Numbered from the stretch's first letter, positions 17,061 through 26,229 are shown. The stretch: 64,000 nucleotides of DNA from Flavobacteriaceae bacterium (GCA_947456955.1 CANGTQ010000002.1:248001-312000); one strand, 5' to 3'. Made by a program: numbers and translations. The notes: generated by a model not told the origin, from the sequence alone.

Positions 17061-18017
17061 ATGTCAGAATTAGAAGTTAAAAATTTAGAAGCAATCTTCG
17101 ATGCTCGCATCGCTAGAGACGAAAAAATCGAACCTAAAGATTGGATGCCCGAAAAATATCGTCAAACACACATTCGTCAGATATCGCAACATGCGCATTC
17201 TGAAATTGTAGGCATGCTGCCTGAAGGAAACTGGATAACACGAGCTCCTTCTTTGAGAAGAAAAGTAGCATTATTAGCCAAAATCCAAGATGAAGCTGGT
17301 CACGGTTTGTACTTATATAGCGCTTGCGAAACCTTAGGAATTTCTCGAGAGGAATTGTATGAGCAATTGCATTCTGGTAAAGCTAAATATTCCAGCATAT
17401 TCAATTATCCAACATTAACTTGGGCCGATATGGGAGCGATTGGTTGGTTAGTGGATGGCGCTGCAATTATTAATCAGGTGCCTTTATGCGCAACTTCTTT
17501 CGGACCTTATGCTCGTGCCATGGTGCGTGTTTGCAAAGAAGAAAGTTTTCATCAACGCCAAGGTTTTCAAATTATGATGACATTGGCTAAAGGAACTCCA
17601 GAGCAAAAAGCAATGGCACAAGACGCATTGAATCGTTGGTGGTTTCCGTCCTTAATGATGTTGGGGCCAACAGATGATGCTTCCGTCCACACCGAACAAT
17701 CTATGAAATGGAAGTTAAAGCGCAAAACAAATGACGAACTACGTCAGCAATTTGTAGATCAAACTGTACCTCAAGCTGACATGATTGGCTTAACCATTCC
17801 AGATCCAACATTGAAATGGAACGAAGAAACCAAACATTATGAATTTGGTGATTTAGATTGGGATGAGTTTTGGCAAGTTGTAAAAGGACATGGCCCATGC
17901 AATAAAGAACGCATTACTGCTAGAAAAAATGCATGGAGCAAAGGCGAATGGGTTCGTGAAGCCGCGATGGCTTATGCTGAAAAACAAACGAATAAAGAAT
18001 TAGAAAAAGCAGTATAA
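17061..18017 (+). CDS. paaA: PaaA, catalytic diiron subunit of phenylacetyl-CoA epoxidase
   Basis: A 318-residue protein. It makes the ring-1,2-epoxide of phenylacetyl-CoA with O2. The diiron centre motifs expected of PaaA are visible: [16 protein letters not shown] (Glu-x2-His) and [12 protein letters not shown] (Glu-x2-His). [16 protein letters not shown] near residue 45 is also highly typical. Length is close to the usual 309-330. It is followed by paaB, C and D in the standard order. Confidence 0.96.
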   Translation: MSELEVKNLEAIFDARIARDEKIEPKDWMPEKYRQTHIRQISQHAHSEIVGMLPEGNWITRAPSLRRKVALLAKIQDEAGHGLYLYSACETLGISREELYEQLHSGKAKYSSIFNYPTLTWADMGAIGWLVDGAAIINQVPLCATSFGPYARAMVRVCKEESFHQRQGFQIMMTLAKGTPEQKAMAQDALNRWWFPSLMMLGPTDDASVHTEQSMKWKLKRKTNDELRQQFVDQTVPQADMIGLTIPDPTLKWNEETKHYEFGDLDWDEFWQVVKGHGPCNKERITARKNAWSKGEWVREAAMAYAEKQTNKELEKAV

Positions 18018-18056
18018 TTCAGTCGAATGTCAAAGGTCAAAAGTCGAAAGATGGAT

Positions 18057-18089
18057 GACTTTAGACTTTAGACTTTAAGACTTTAGACT
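18057..18089 (+). repeat. Heptamer repeat GACTTTA before paaB
   Basis: Four copies of GACTTTA (18057, 18064, 18071 and 18079) and a partial fifth that runs straight into the paaB ATG at 18090. Confidence 0.85.
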
Positions 18090-18371
18090 ATGAAAAATTG
18101 GCCACTTTGGGAAGTATTTATTAGAAGTAAAAACGGATTAGAACACCGTCATTGCGGTTCACTTCACGCTAGTGACGCCACTATGGCACTGGAAAATGCC
18201 CGTGATGTATATACTCGAAGAATGGAAGGCGTAAGTATTTGGGTAGTTCCATCGGCGCAAATTACAGCATCCAACCCCGAAAACAGTGCAGAGCTTTTCG
18301 ATCCTGCAAAAGATAAAGCCTATCGTCATCCTACGTTCTATGAACTACCGGATGAATTAAAACACATGTAA
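18090..18371 (+). CDS. paaB: PaaB, small subunit of phenylacetyl-CoA epoxidase
   Basis: A 93-residue protein with the PaaB signature WPLWEVFIRSKNGLEHRHCGSLHA, ALENARDVYTRRMEG and VSIWVVPSAQI. It has no cofactor; it bridges the PaaAC heterodimers in the epoxidase complex. Length matches the family. The paaC start is one base after its stop codon, so translation is probably coupled. Confidence 0.96.
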   Translation: MKNWPLWEVFIRSKNGLEHRHCGSLHASDATMALENARDVYTRRMEGVSIWVVPSAQITASNPENSAELFDPAKDKAYRHPTFYELPDELKHM

Positions 18372-18372
18372 T

Positions 18373-19125
18373 ATGAAAGACAATCTGATTCAATACATAC
18401 TTGGGATTGCAGACAATTCATTAATTTTAGGGCAACGTTTAGGAGAGTTATGCGGTCACGGTCCAAGTTTAGAAACCGATATCGCGATGACAAATATTTC
18501 TCTCGACTTACTAGGTCAGGTGCGTAGTTATTATCAATATGCAGCTAAATTACTGGGTGGAGATGCTACCGAAGATACTATAGCTTTTTTGCGTTTGGAA
18601 AGAGAATATAAAAATGTTTTATTAGTAGAACAGCCTAATATTGATTTTGGTTATTCCATAGCCAAACAGTTTTTGTTTGATGCTTTTCATTTAGCCTTGT
18701 TGGAAGAATTGCAGAACAGCAAAGACGAAATGTTGGCTGCAATAGCTAAAAAAAGTATAAAAGAAGTTTCATACCATAACCGTTTTTCATCGGATTGGAT
18801 AAGACGATTAGGTGATGGAACTGAAGAAAGCCATAATCGAATTCAAACTGCTATCAATGATTTATGGATTTTCACCGATGAGTTATTCCATCAAACCGAA
18901 GCCGATAAAGCCATGGTAGCTGAAGGAATTGGAGTTGATGTTACACTATTAAAAGCTAATTACTATAAAAAAGTAAGTGCTGTTTTAGATGAATCAACCA
19001 TACAAACACCAATCATTGAATACTTCCAAAAGGGAGGAAAGAATGGTATTCACAGTGAGCATATGGGTTATATTTTAACAGAAATGCAACACATGCAGCG
19101 TACCTATCCAAATATGTCTTGGTAA
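18373..19125 (+). CDS. paaC: PaaC, structural subunit of phenylacetyl-CoA epoxidase
   Basis: A 250-residue helical protein with a ferritin-like diiron fold that lacks a working metal centre in known members; it forms a heterodimer with PaaA. Typical segments are ADNSLILGQRLGELCGHGPSLETDIAMTNISLDLLGQ and SVKEVSYHNRFSSDWIRRLGDGTEES. It lies between paaB and paaD with one-base gaps on both sides. Confidence 0.96.
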   Translation: MKDNLIQYILGIADNSLILGQRLGELCGHGPSLETDIAMTNISLDLLGQVRSYYQYAAKLLGGDATEDTIAFLRLEREYKNVLLVEQPNIDFGYSIAKQFLFDAFHLALLEELQNSKDEMLAAIAKKSIKEVSYHNRFSSDWIRRLGDGTEESHNRIQTAINDLWIFTDELFHQTEADKAMVAEGIGVDVTLLKANYYKKVSAVLDESTIQTPIIEYFQKGGKNGIHSEHMGYILTEMQHMQRTYPNMSW

Positions 19126-19126
19126 A

Positions 19127-19627
19127 ATGACAACAACCCAACTTCATATAGACCAACAACTATTCGAAATTCTCGAAACAGTATCTGATCCGGAAATTCC
19201 GGTGCTATCTATTATGGAAATGGGTGTGGTGCGTTCTGCAAAAATAGTAAATGGTATAGTTGAGGTAGAAATTACTCCAACTTACAGCGGTTGCCCAGCC
19301 ATGGATGTGATTTCAGATGATATTAAATCAGCATTCAAACAAAAAGGTTACGAAACCAAAGTGGATTTAATCCTTTCACCGGCCTGGACAACCGATTGGA
19401 TTACCCCTAAAGGCAGAGCTGCATTAGAAAAATACGGAATTGCTTCCCCACTATCTGCAGAAGCAGATAAAGAAGCGTTATTAGGTAATAAAAAAGTAGT
19501 AAAGTGTCCACAATGCGGATCATTGAATACAAAATTAGTAAGTCAGTTTGGGTCTACAGCTTGCAAAGCATTGTTTCAATGTGAAGACTGTCTGGAACCT
19601 TTTGACTATTTCAAATGTTTAAAATAA
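19127..19627 (+). CDS. paaD: PaaD, maturation factor for phenylacetyl-CoA epoxidase
   Basis: A 166-residue protein with an N-terminal MIP18/DUF59 domain (SDPEIPVLSIMEMGVVRSAKI, TYSGCPAMDVI) and a C-terminal Cys-rich ribbon (CPQCGS.....CEDC). It is thought to assist metal or Fe-S cluster assembly of the epoxidase system. Length matches E. coli PaaD. It is tightly packed behind paaC. Confidence 0.95.
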   Translation: MTTTQLHIDQQLFEILETVSDPEIPVLSIMEMGVVRSAKIVNGIVEVEITPTYSGCPAMDVISDDIKSAFKQKGYETKVDLILSPAWTTDWITPKGRAALEKYGIASPLSAEADKEALLGNKKVVKCPQCGSLNTKLVSQFGSTACKALFQCEDCLEPFDYFKCLK

Positions 19628-19675
19628 ATAACCTGTAAGGTTTTGAAAACCTTGAAGATTTGAATTAAATTAGTT

Positions 19676-20461
19676 ATGAGCAACAAGTCAATTGAGTTAA
19701 AAATTGAAAACAACGTGGCGTGGATTTATCTTAATCGTCCCGAAGTTTTCAATAGTTTCAATCGTGAAATGGCGTTTCTGTTACAAGAAACTTTAGATTA
19801 TTGTGCCAAAGATACTAATGTTCGTGCACTAGTAATCACCGGTAACGGAAAAGCATTTTGTGCCGGACAAGATTTAAAAGAAGTAACGGACCCAGAATTA
19901 AATCCAGGTTTCAGAAAAATATTGGAAGAACATTACAATCCAATCATTAAAAAAATTAGAAGCATCGAAAAACCAATTATTGCTGCTGTAAATGGTGTTG
20001 CTGCTGGGGCAGGAGCCAATATTGCTTTAGCTTGTGATGTTGTAGTAGCTACAGAAAGTACAAGTTTTATTCAAGCATTCAGCAAAATCGGATTAATTCC
20101 AGATAGTGCCGGAACTTTCTTTTTGCCAAGATTAATTGGTTTTCAAAAAGCATCGGCATTGATGATGTTGGGAGATAAAGTAACAGCACAAGATGCGCTT
20201 CAAATGGGAATGATTTTTAAAATCTATCCAACAGGATTATTTGAAGAAGAAGTAATGACATTAGCGTCAACTTTAGCTCAAATGCCAACCAAAGCAATCG
20301 GTTTAACGAAAAGATTATTAAATCAATCGATGACGAATAATCTAGAACAACAATTGGCTTTAGAAAGTGATTTGCAAATCGAAGCGAGTTCTTCTAACGA
20401 TTACAAAGAAGGCGTAAACGCTTTTATCGAAAAAAGAAAACCAGAATTTAAAGGAAATTAA
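19676..20461 (+). CDS. paaG: PaaG, ring-epoxyphenylacetyl-CoA isomerase
   Basis: A 261-residue crotonase-fold enzyme. It isomerises the epoxide to the seven-membered oxepin-CoA, and later acts as a double-bond isomerase. Signals are RPEVFNSFNREM, GKAFCAGQDLKEV (oxyanion loop region), AAVNGVAAGAGANIALACD, and FSKIGLIPDSAGTFFLPRLIG with the catalytic-Asp region. CAGQDL and DSAGT are typical of PaaG. It lies 48 bases after paaD. Confidence 0.92.
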   Translation: MSNKSIELKIENNVAWIYLNRPEVFNSFNREMAFLLQETLDYCAKDTNVRALVITGNGKAFCAGQDLKEVTDPELNPGFRKILEEHYNPIIKKIRSIEKPIIAAVNGVAAGAGANIALACDVVVATESTSFIQAFSKIGLIPDSAGTFFLPRLIGFQKASALMMLGDKVTAQDALQMGMIFKIYPTGLFEEEVMTLASTLAQMPTKAIGLTKRLLNQSMTNNLEQQLALESDLQIEASSSNDYKEGVNAFIEKRKPEFKGN

Positions 20462-20478
20462 CACAGACAACTCAGAAC

Positions 20479-20541
20479 TTTAGACATTTTAGACAAAAAT
20501 CTAAGGAGTCTATGAAGGCTAAGAAGTCTAAAAGGTCTAAA
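20479..20541. repeat. Heptamer-built inverted repeat before paaH
   Basis: Arms 20479-20494 (TTTAGACATTTTAGAC) and 20526-20541 are complementary with one mismatch over 16 bp. The right arm ends one base before the paaH ATG, so a hairpin in the mRNA would reach the start codon. Confidence 0.8.
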
Positions 20542-20542
20542 A

Positions 20543-21715
20543 ATGAAAATCGCAATAATTGGTTCAGGAACAATGGGAAGTGGTATTGCACAAGTAGCCG
20601 CCACGGCAGGTTGCGAAGTGAAAATTTACGATACTAATGTTGATGCACTGAACAAAAGTAAAGCCGCTTTAGAAAATACTTTGTCTAAATTAGTCGAAAA
20701 AGGAAAAATCGATATAAACGAAAAATTCAGAATCACAAGCAACATTTCGTATGCCCATGCTTTGGGCGATTTATCACATTCCGACTTGGTTATTGAAGCC
20801 ATAGTAGAAAATGCAGAAATCAAAAGAAAACTGTTCACTGAATTAGAAAACTATGTTTCTCCCGAAACTATATTAGCTTCAAATACATCTTCTTTATCTA
20901 TTGCCTCAATTGCAGCTGCCTGCCAAAAACCAGAACGCTTCATTGGAATTCACTTTTTTAATCCAGCACCTTTAATGCAATTGGTTGAGGTAATTCCAGC
21001 CGTGCAAACCAGTCAAGAAGTACTTGAAAAATCAGTAAAAATCATTTCCGATTGGAAAAAAACTGTGGCCGTTGCCAAAGACACACCCGGATTTATAGTA
21101 AATCGAGTTGCAAGATCATTTTATAGCGAAAGTATACGAATTTACGAGGAAGGTTTAGCTAATCTACCTTCCGGAGAGGCAGGTTTTGCTACAATAGATT
21201 GGGCTTTAAAAACGATTGGTGGATTCAAAATGGGACCTTTCGAACTAATGGATATGATTGGCCACGATGTCAATTATGTGGTGACCGAAACCGTTTTCAC
21301 AAGCTTCTATTTTGATCCAAAATTTAAACCGTCATTCACCCAAAAAAGATTATTGGAAGCCGGATTTCTTGGAAAAAAATCAGGTAGAGGATTTTATGAT
21401 TATAACAAAGAACTACCAACTCCACTAGAAGATTTAGTTTTAGCAAATATCATTTTCGAAAGAGTCATCGTAATGCTTATTAACGAAGCAGCTGACACCT
21501 TTTTTTTAAACATCGCATCAGACAAAGATATCGACAATGCCATGACCAAAGGAGTCAATTACCCAAAAGGGTTACTCGCTTGGGCCGATGAACTGGGTAT
21601 CGGTTGGTGTGTCGAAAAACTAGACGAATTATATAACGAATACCATGAAGATAGATATAGATGCAGTCCAATTTTGCGAAAAATGAATAGAGAACACAAA
21701 AATTTTTTCAACTAA
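20543..21715 (+). CDS. paaH: PaaH, 3-hydroxyadipyl-CoA dehydrogenase
   Basis: A 390-residue 3-hydroxyacyl-CoA dehydrogenase. The N-terminal Rossmann motif is GSGTMGSGIAQVAA (residues 7-20), and the catalytic stretch HFFNPAPLMQLVEV is followed by DTPGFIVNRVAR. It oxidises (3S)-hydroxyadipyl-CoA to 3-oxoadipyl-CoA with NAD+. E. coli PaaH is about 475 residues, so this shorter form has one and a half C-terminal domain units. Its stop overlaps the paaI start (TAATG). Confidence 0.92.
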   Translation: MKIAIIGSGTMGSGIAQVAATAGCEVKIYDTNVDALNKSKAALENTLSKLVEKGKIDINEKFRITSNISYAHALGDLSHSDLVIEAIVENAEIKRKLFTELENYVSPETILASNTSSLSIASIAAACQKPERFIGIHFFNPAPLMQLVEVIPAVQTSQEVLEKSVKIISDWKKTVAVAKDTPGFIVNRVARSFYSESIRIYEEGLANLPSGEAGFATIDWALKTIGGFKMGPFELMDMIGHDVNYVVTETVFTSFYFDPKFKPSFTQKRLLEAGFLGKKSGRGFYDYNKELPTPLEDLVLANIIFERVIVMLINEAADTFFLNIASDKDIDNAMTKGVNYPKGLLAWADELGIGWCVEKLDELYNEYHEDRYRCSPILRKMNREHKNFFN

Positions 21716-22122
21716 TGACAGCCAACGAAATTGTAAATAAAATGTTACAAAACGATACTTTTAGCCAATGGCTCGGTATCACAGTTGAAAATGTAGCCGA
21801 AGGAACATGTATACTTTCTATGGTTATCCGAAAAGAAATGCTAAACGGCTTTTCTATAGCCCATGGCGGTATTACGTATTCATTAGCCGATAGTGCACTT
21901 GCTTTTGCCTCTAATTCTCATGGACGTCAATCAGTGAGCGTTGACACATCTATTAATCATATTGAAGTTTTAAAAGAAGGGGACAAAATTGTAGCTGTTG
22001 CACAACAAGATGCTCTAAAAAATAGATTTGGTTTTTATACCATCGAAATAAAGAAAGAAGAAAAAACAGTGGCATTATTTAAAGGAACTGTATATAGAAG
22101 TGATAAATTATGGGAATTATAA
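21715..22122 (+). CDS. paaI: PaaI, hotdog-fold acyl-CoA thioesterase
   Basis: A 135-residue thioesterase. The hotdog motif is MLNGFSIAHGGITYSLADSALAFASNSHG, with HGG then Asp near residue 60 as in PaaI. It hydrolyses aberrant hydroxyphenylacetyl-CoA or other dead-end CoA esters and so frees CoA. It starts within the stop codon of paaH, so it is translated with it. Confidence 0.93.
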   Translation: MTANEIVNKMLQNDTFSQWLGITVENVAEGTCILSMVIRKEMLNGFSIAHGGITYSLADSALAFASNSHGRQSVSVDTSINHIEVLKEGDKIVAVAQQDALKNRFGFYTIEIKKEEKTVALFKGTVYRSDKLWEL

Positions 22123-22203
22123 TTAACAATTAACAATTGATAATTAACAATTGACAATTTTGTGACAGAAAATTATCAATTATCAATTATCCATTATCAA
22201 TTA
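22120..22203. repeat. Heptamer-periodic spacer paaI-paaJ
   Basis: Units AATTAAC, AATTGAC and AATTGAT, then the complementary AATTATC and ATTATCC, with perfect 11-bp arms (AATTGATAATT against AATTATCAATT). The block fills the whole spacer up to the paaJ ATG. Confidence 0.8.
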
Positions 22204-22205
22204 AA

Positions 22206-23408
22206 ATGGAAGCATACATCATAGACGGAGTACGAACTCCAATCGGTAGTTACCAGGGAACACTGGCGTCAGTTCGCCCAGATGATTTAGGCGCTTTGGT
22301 CATCAAATCTGTAATAGACAAAAATCCAAACATTCCAACAGATGCATACGATGATGTCATCATGGGTTGCGCTAATCAGGCCGGTGAAGACAATCGTAAT
22401 GTAGCGAGAATGTCTTTACTATTAGCAGGATTACCGTATTCAGTTCCGGGTGAAACCGTAAATCGTTTGTGCAGCTCTGGTTTATCAGCCATTATTGGTG
22501 CTAATCGCGCTATTAAAGCAGGTGACGGCCATGTTTTTATTGCTGGCGGAATCGAAAATATGACGCGCGGACCATTAGTTGTTTCTAAACCTTCATCAGC
22601 TTATGGAACCGATTCTAAAATGTACGATACTAGTTTCGGGTGGCGTTTCATAAATCCAAAACTACACGCTATGTTCGGCACCGATGCCATGGGAGAAACT
22701 GCAGAAAACTTAGTAGAAAAATATAATATCTCTCGCCAAGATCAAGATGCTTTTGCTTTAAATAGCCAACAAAAAGCAACAGCAGCGCAAGCTTCAGGAA
22801 GATTAGACAAAGAAATTGTTACGGTTGAAATTCCACAACGAAAAGGTTATGCAATTCAGTTCTCTAAAGATGAATTCATCAAACCAAACACATCATTAGA
22901 AGGGTTGTCCATACTACGACCCGCTTTCAAAAAAGAGGGAAGTGTAACCGCAGGAAATGCGTCGGGATTAAACGATGGCGCTTGTGCTACAATCATCGCA
23001 TCTGAAGAAGCCGTAAAAAAATACAATCTAAAACCATTAGCCCGAATTGTAAGTTCAGCTGTAGTAGGAGTAGAACCAAGAATCATGGGTATTGGACCTG
23101 TAGACGCTACTAATAAAGCTTTAGTAAAAGCAGGGTTAACATTAGATCAAATCGACATCATCGAATTAAACGAAGCATTCGCTGCACAAAGTATTGCTTG
23201 CCTTCGCGAATTAGGATTAAAAGATAATGATCCACGAATCAATCCAAACGGTGGTGCCATTGCTATTGGTCATCCATTAGGAGTAACCGGAGCAAGAATT
23301 GCCTATTCAGCCGCATTAGAATTACAACTCACCGGAAAACGATACGCATTAATAACCATGTGCATCGGCGTGGGTCAAGGCTATGCCGCCATTATAGAAA
23401 GAGTATAG
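22206..23408 (+). CDS. paaJ: PaaJ, 3-oxoadipyl-CoA thiolase
   Basis: A 400-residue thiolase. The nucleophilic Cys lies in VNRLCSSGLSAI (about residue 90), the His in GGAIAIGHPLGVTGAR, and the second Cys in MCIGVGQG. It cleaves 3-oxo-5,6-dehydrosuberyl-CoA and 3-oxoadipyl-CoA with CoA, ending the pathway in succinyl-CoA and acetyl-CoA. Length equals E. coli PaaJ (401). It is followed by paaZ after a 103-base spacer. Confidence 0.93.
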   Translation: MEAYIIDGVRTPIGSYQGTLASVRPDDLGALVIKSVIDKNPNIPTDAYDDVIMGCANQAGEDNRNVARMSLLLAGLPYSVPGETVNRLCSSGLSAIIGANRAIKAGDGHVFIAGGIENMTRGPLVVSKPSSAYGTDSKMYDTSFGWRFINPKLHAMFGTDAMGETAENLVEKYNISRQDQDAFALNSQQKATAAQASGRLDKEIVTVEIPQRKGYAIQFSKDEFIKPNTSLEGLSILRPAFKKEGSVTAGNASGLNDGACATIIASEEAVKKYNLKPLARIVSSAVVGVEPRIMGIGPVDATNKALVKAGLTLDQIDIIELNEAFAAQSIACLRELGLKDNDPRINPNGGAIAIGHPLGVTGARIAYSAALELQLTGKRYALITMCIGVGQGYAAIIERV

Positions 23409-23447
23409 ATTAACGATTGAAGATATTTGATTTAAGAAGTTTAAAAA

Positions 23448-23477
23448 TGCTTCGCCAGTTCGAGCAAAGCTCTCGGG
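23448..23477 (-). repeat. Dispersed repeat, copy 2 (inverted)
   Basis: On the minus strand: CCGAGAGC..., then AACTGGCGAAGCA. Same family as 9531-9561. It lies in the paaJ-paaZ spacer, 35 bases before paaZ. The ATTTGATTTTAAGAAG part beside it is a heptamer-like tract. Confidence 0.7.
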
Positions 23478-23511
23478 TCAAAAATCGTTAATCAAAAATC
23501 AAATAAATCAT

Positions 23512-26007
23512 ATGAATAAAACACAACATTACGTACAAGGAAAATGGACTTCAGCTACTGGAGAAGGAAAACCTTCTTTCGATGCAGTTACGGGCGAATT
23601 CATCGCAGAAACTTCGGTAGAAGGATTGGATATTCCAGCCATTTTGCACTATGGAAGAACCAAAGGCGGTTCAACACTCCGCAAAATGACTTTCCAAGAA
23701 CGAGGCAATATGATAAAAAGTTTGGCGATGTATTTAACTAAACGCAAAGAAGCGTTCTATGAGATTAGCTATAGAACTGGTGCTACTCGTGTCGATTCAT
23801 GGATAGACATTGAAGGCGGATTCGGAAATCTATACGCCAATGCGTCGTTGCGAAAATTATTCCCAAACCAATCGTATCATGTAGAAGGCGACCCAATCGA
23901 TTTGTCTAAAGGTGGTCGATTTATGGCGCATCATATTTTGGTTCCTAAAAAAGGAGTTGCCATTCACATCAACGCTTTCAATTTCCCAATTTGGGGTATG
24001 CTCGAAAAATGTGCCTGCAATTGGATGGCCGGAATGCCAGCGGTAGTTCTACCAGCACCAGTTACAGCTTATTTAACCGAAGCGGTTGTTCGAGAAATAA
24101 TCGCATCCAATATTTTACCTGAAGGTGCTTTACAATTGATTTCAGGAACTGCTAGAACCATTTTTGATACGGTAGAAAGCCAAGACGTAATTACGTTTAC
24201 AGGTTCGGCTGCCACTGGAAGATTGCTAAAATCACATCCAAAAATCATCCAAGAATCGGTTCCGTTTACGATGGAAGCTGACAGTTTGAACGCATCCATT
24301 TTAGGAGAAGATGCGCTTCCTGGAACACCCGAATTTGATTTATTCATTAACCAAGCGCGTAGTGAAATCACGGTAAAAGCGGGACAAAAATGTACCGCCA
24401 TTCGCCGTATGATTGTTCCAGAAAAGCTAATAGATGACGTGCAAGTTGCACTTTCAAAATCATTAGATAAAGTTGCCATTGGTGATCCAAGATTAAAAGA
24501 AGTCCGGATGGGTGCCTTAGTAAGCAAAGACCAAGTTGATGTTCTAAAAGGACGCGTTCAAGAATTAGCAAAATCTGCCAAAATTGTCTACGGCGATTTA
24601 GAGAAAATTACGCTAATCGGAGCTGATGGAAAAGGAGCGTTCGTGAGTCCAATTTTACTTCGTGAAGATAATCCATTCCAAAATGTAGCCATTCACGAAA
24701 CCGAAGCTTTTGGTCCGGTTTCAACGATTATGCCTTATAAAAATCTTGACGAAGCTATTGAATTGGCTCAAATGGGTAAAGGTTCGTTGGTGTCGTCAAT
24801 CGTTACCAATTCGGATGAAATCGCCAAAGAATATGTAGTAAATGCAGCTTCGCATCACGGTAGAATTTTAGTGCTGAATCGTGAAAATGCCAAACAAAGT
24901 ACTGGTCACGGTTCACCATTACCATTATTGGTTCATGGTGGTCCGGGTCGCGCTGGTGGTGGAGAAGAAATGGGCGGTGTTCGCGGAATCAAGCATTATA
25001 TGCAACGTTGCGCTATTCAAGGTTCGCCAACCACATTAACCGAAATCACCGGAATTTATCAAGCGAATTCGGCTTATAAAGAAATTACGCAACATCCGTT
25101 TCAATACCATTGGGAAGACATCCAGCCCGGAATGTCATTGCGAACGCATAACCGAACCGTTACCGATACCGACATCATCAATTTTGCCAACATCACGTGG
25201 GATCATTTCTACGCACATACCGATATTACTTCGCTTGACGGCAGTATTTTCAAGAAAAGAACGGCTCACGGTTACTTTATTTTAGCTGCTGCAGCTGGTT
25301 TGTTTGTGTATCCAAATAAAGGTCCAGTGGCTGCCAATTACGGATTGGAAGAATGTCGTTTCTTGCGTCCCATTTACCATAATGATACGGTATATGTGCG
25401 CTTAACATGTAAACAAAAAGTAGATAGAGATGTGGCTTCAGCCGAACATCCAAGTGGAATCGTAAAATGGTTCGTAGAAGTTTTTGACACCGAAAACGAA
25501 TTGGTTGCTGTAGCTACTATTCTAACAATGGTGCAGAAAAAACAAGAAACATTTGTTGAAATGACCGATGAAAAAATAGTGGAATGTCTGAATAAATTAA
25601 CCGAAAATTCTAAACCCCAATGGGGAATTCTAACACCGCAACATTTGTTAGAACATTTGGAGCATGGCTACCTAATTATGTCGGGAGAAATTCAGGATTT
25701 CGAAATTGCAACTCCCGAGAAGATTTTGGATAAAGTGCACAATTCTTTATACAATTACGATAAATTCCCAATGGGAACCCAATTTCCAACGATGAAAAAA
25801 GACGAATTGGAAGATTTGATTCATCCCGATTTCGAAACCGCCAAATCCAAATTTTTCGAAGCCAGAGAAAAGTACATAACCTATTTCAAAGAAAATCCAG
25901 AGGCCATAATGAAAAACATGGTTTTCGGAGAAATGAACAAATACGCTTCTTATCTATTAGAAAGAAAGCATTTAAATCATCACTTTGAACAATTTAATAT
26001 TTTGTAA
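23512..26007 (+). CDS. paaZ: PaaZ, oxepin-CoA hydrolase/aldehyde dehydrogenase with extra C-terminal domain
   Basis: An 831-residue protein. Residues 1-about 510 are an aldehyde dehydrogenase with catalytic Cys294 (GQKCT) and Glu255. Residues about 525-680 are a MaoC-type hydratase with Asp564 and His569 (WDHFYAH). Together they open the oxepin ring and oxidise the aldehyde to 3-oxo-5,6-dehydrosuberyl-CoA. E. coli PaaZ stops near residue 681; here about 150 more residues follow. That tail contains LTPQHLLEHLEHGYLIMSG and ends ERKHLNHHFEQFNIL, which resembles the DUF1569/DinB-like four-helix families. It is in frame and shows no sign of a fused pseudogene. Confidence 0.93.
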   Translation: MNKTQHYVQGKWTSATGEGKPSFDAVTGEFIAETSVEGLDIPAILHYGRTKGGSTLRKMTFQERGNMIKSLAMYLTKRKEAFYEISYRTGATRVDSWIDIEGGFGNLYANASLRKLFPNQSYHVEGDPIDLSKGGRFMAHHILVPKKGVAIHINAFNFPIWGMLEKCACNWMAGMPAVVLPAPVTAYLTEAVVREIIASNILPEGALQLISGTARTIFDTVESQDVITFTGSAATGRLLKSHPKIIQESVPFTMEADSLNASILGEDALPGTPEFDLFINQARSEITVKAGQKCTAIRRMIVPEKLIDDVQVALSKSLDKVAIGDPRLKEVRMGALVSKDQVDVLKGRVQELAKSAKIVYGDLEKITLIGADGKGAFVSPILLREDNPFQNVAIHETEAFGPVSTIMPYKNLDEAIELAQMGKGSLVSSIVTNSDEIAKEYVVNAASHHGRILVLNRENAKQSTGHGSPLPLLVHGGPGRAGGGEEMGGVRGIKHYMQRCAIQGSPTTLTEITGIYQANSAYKEITQHPFQYHWEDIQPGMSLRTHNRTVTDTDIINFANITWDHFYAHTDITSLDGSIFKKRTAHGYFILAAAAGLFVYPNKGPVAANYGLEECRFLRPIYHNDTVYVRLTCKQKVDRDVASAEHPSGIVKWFVEVFDTENELVAVATILTMVQKKQETFVEMTDEKIVECLNKLTENSKPQWGILTPQHLLEHLEHGYLIMSGEIQDFEIATPEKILDKVHNSLYNYDKFPMGTQFPTMKKDELEDLIHPDFETAKSKFFEAREKYITYFKENPEAIMKNMVFGEMNKYASYLLERKHLNHHFEQFNIL

Positions 26008-26023
26008 AATAATGATTAGAAGC

Positions 26024-26130
26024 TAATCCTGCTATCCGTTGCAATCTTTTATTGCTTTTGTCACCCTGAGCGCAGTCGAAGGGCTTTTTCTAAAAGCAAT
26101 AAGAAGGATTTTCACTACTATCAGGGCTAA
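26024..26130. repeat. Dispersed hairpin repeat, copy B, with a nested repeat
   Basis: Same element as 9435-9500: AATCCTGCTATCCGTTGCAATCTTTT on the left (two parts), GGATTTTCAC and GGGCTAA on the right. Its arms ATTGCTTTT (26051-26059) and AAAAGCAAT (26092-26100) enclose a second repeat at 26060-26083. Confidence 0.8.
26060..26083. repeat. Nested repeat GTCACCCTGAGC...GTCGAAGGG
   Basis: A GC-rich word of 24 bases. It sits exactly in the loop of the surrounding hairpin repeat, which is 107 bases here but 66 in the copy at 9435-9500. Confidence 0.7.
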
Positions 26131-26156
26131 AAATCTAGAATAAAAGATAATCCGCT

Positions 26157-26192
26157 ACCCGAGACCATAGGTCTAACTGACGAAGTAAAATC
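26157..26192 (+). repeat. Dispersed repeat, diverged copy 3
   Basis: ACCCGAGACCATAGGTCT, then AACTGACGAAGTAAAATC. It is a diverged member of the CGAG...AACTGGCGAAGCAATCT family, in the paaZ-paaF spacer 38 bases before paaF. Confidence 0.5.
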
Positions 26193-26229
26193 AGTTTAAT
26201 CTTTGTCATCCGCGTCAAAAAAAATAATT

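Noticed and set aside
22120..22203. Short repeats that could suggest a small CRISPR array
   Set aside because: Units are 7 bases with no unique spacers, no 24-37-base repeats and no cas genes.
26203..26229. TTG start adding nine residues to paaF
   Set aside because: It overlaps repeat-derived sequence and gives an atypical N-terminus; ATG 26230 fits the family.
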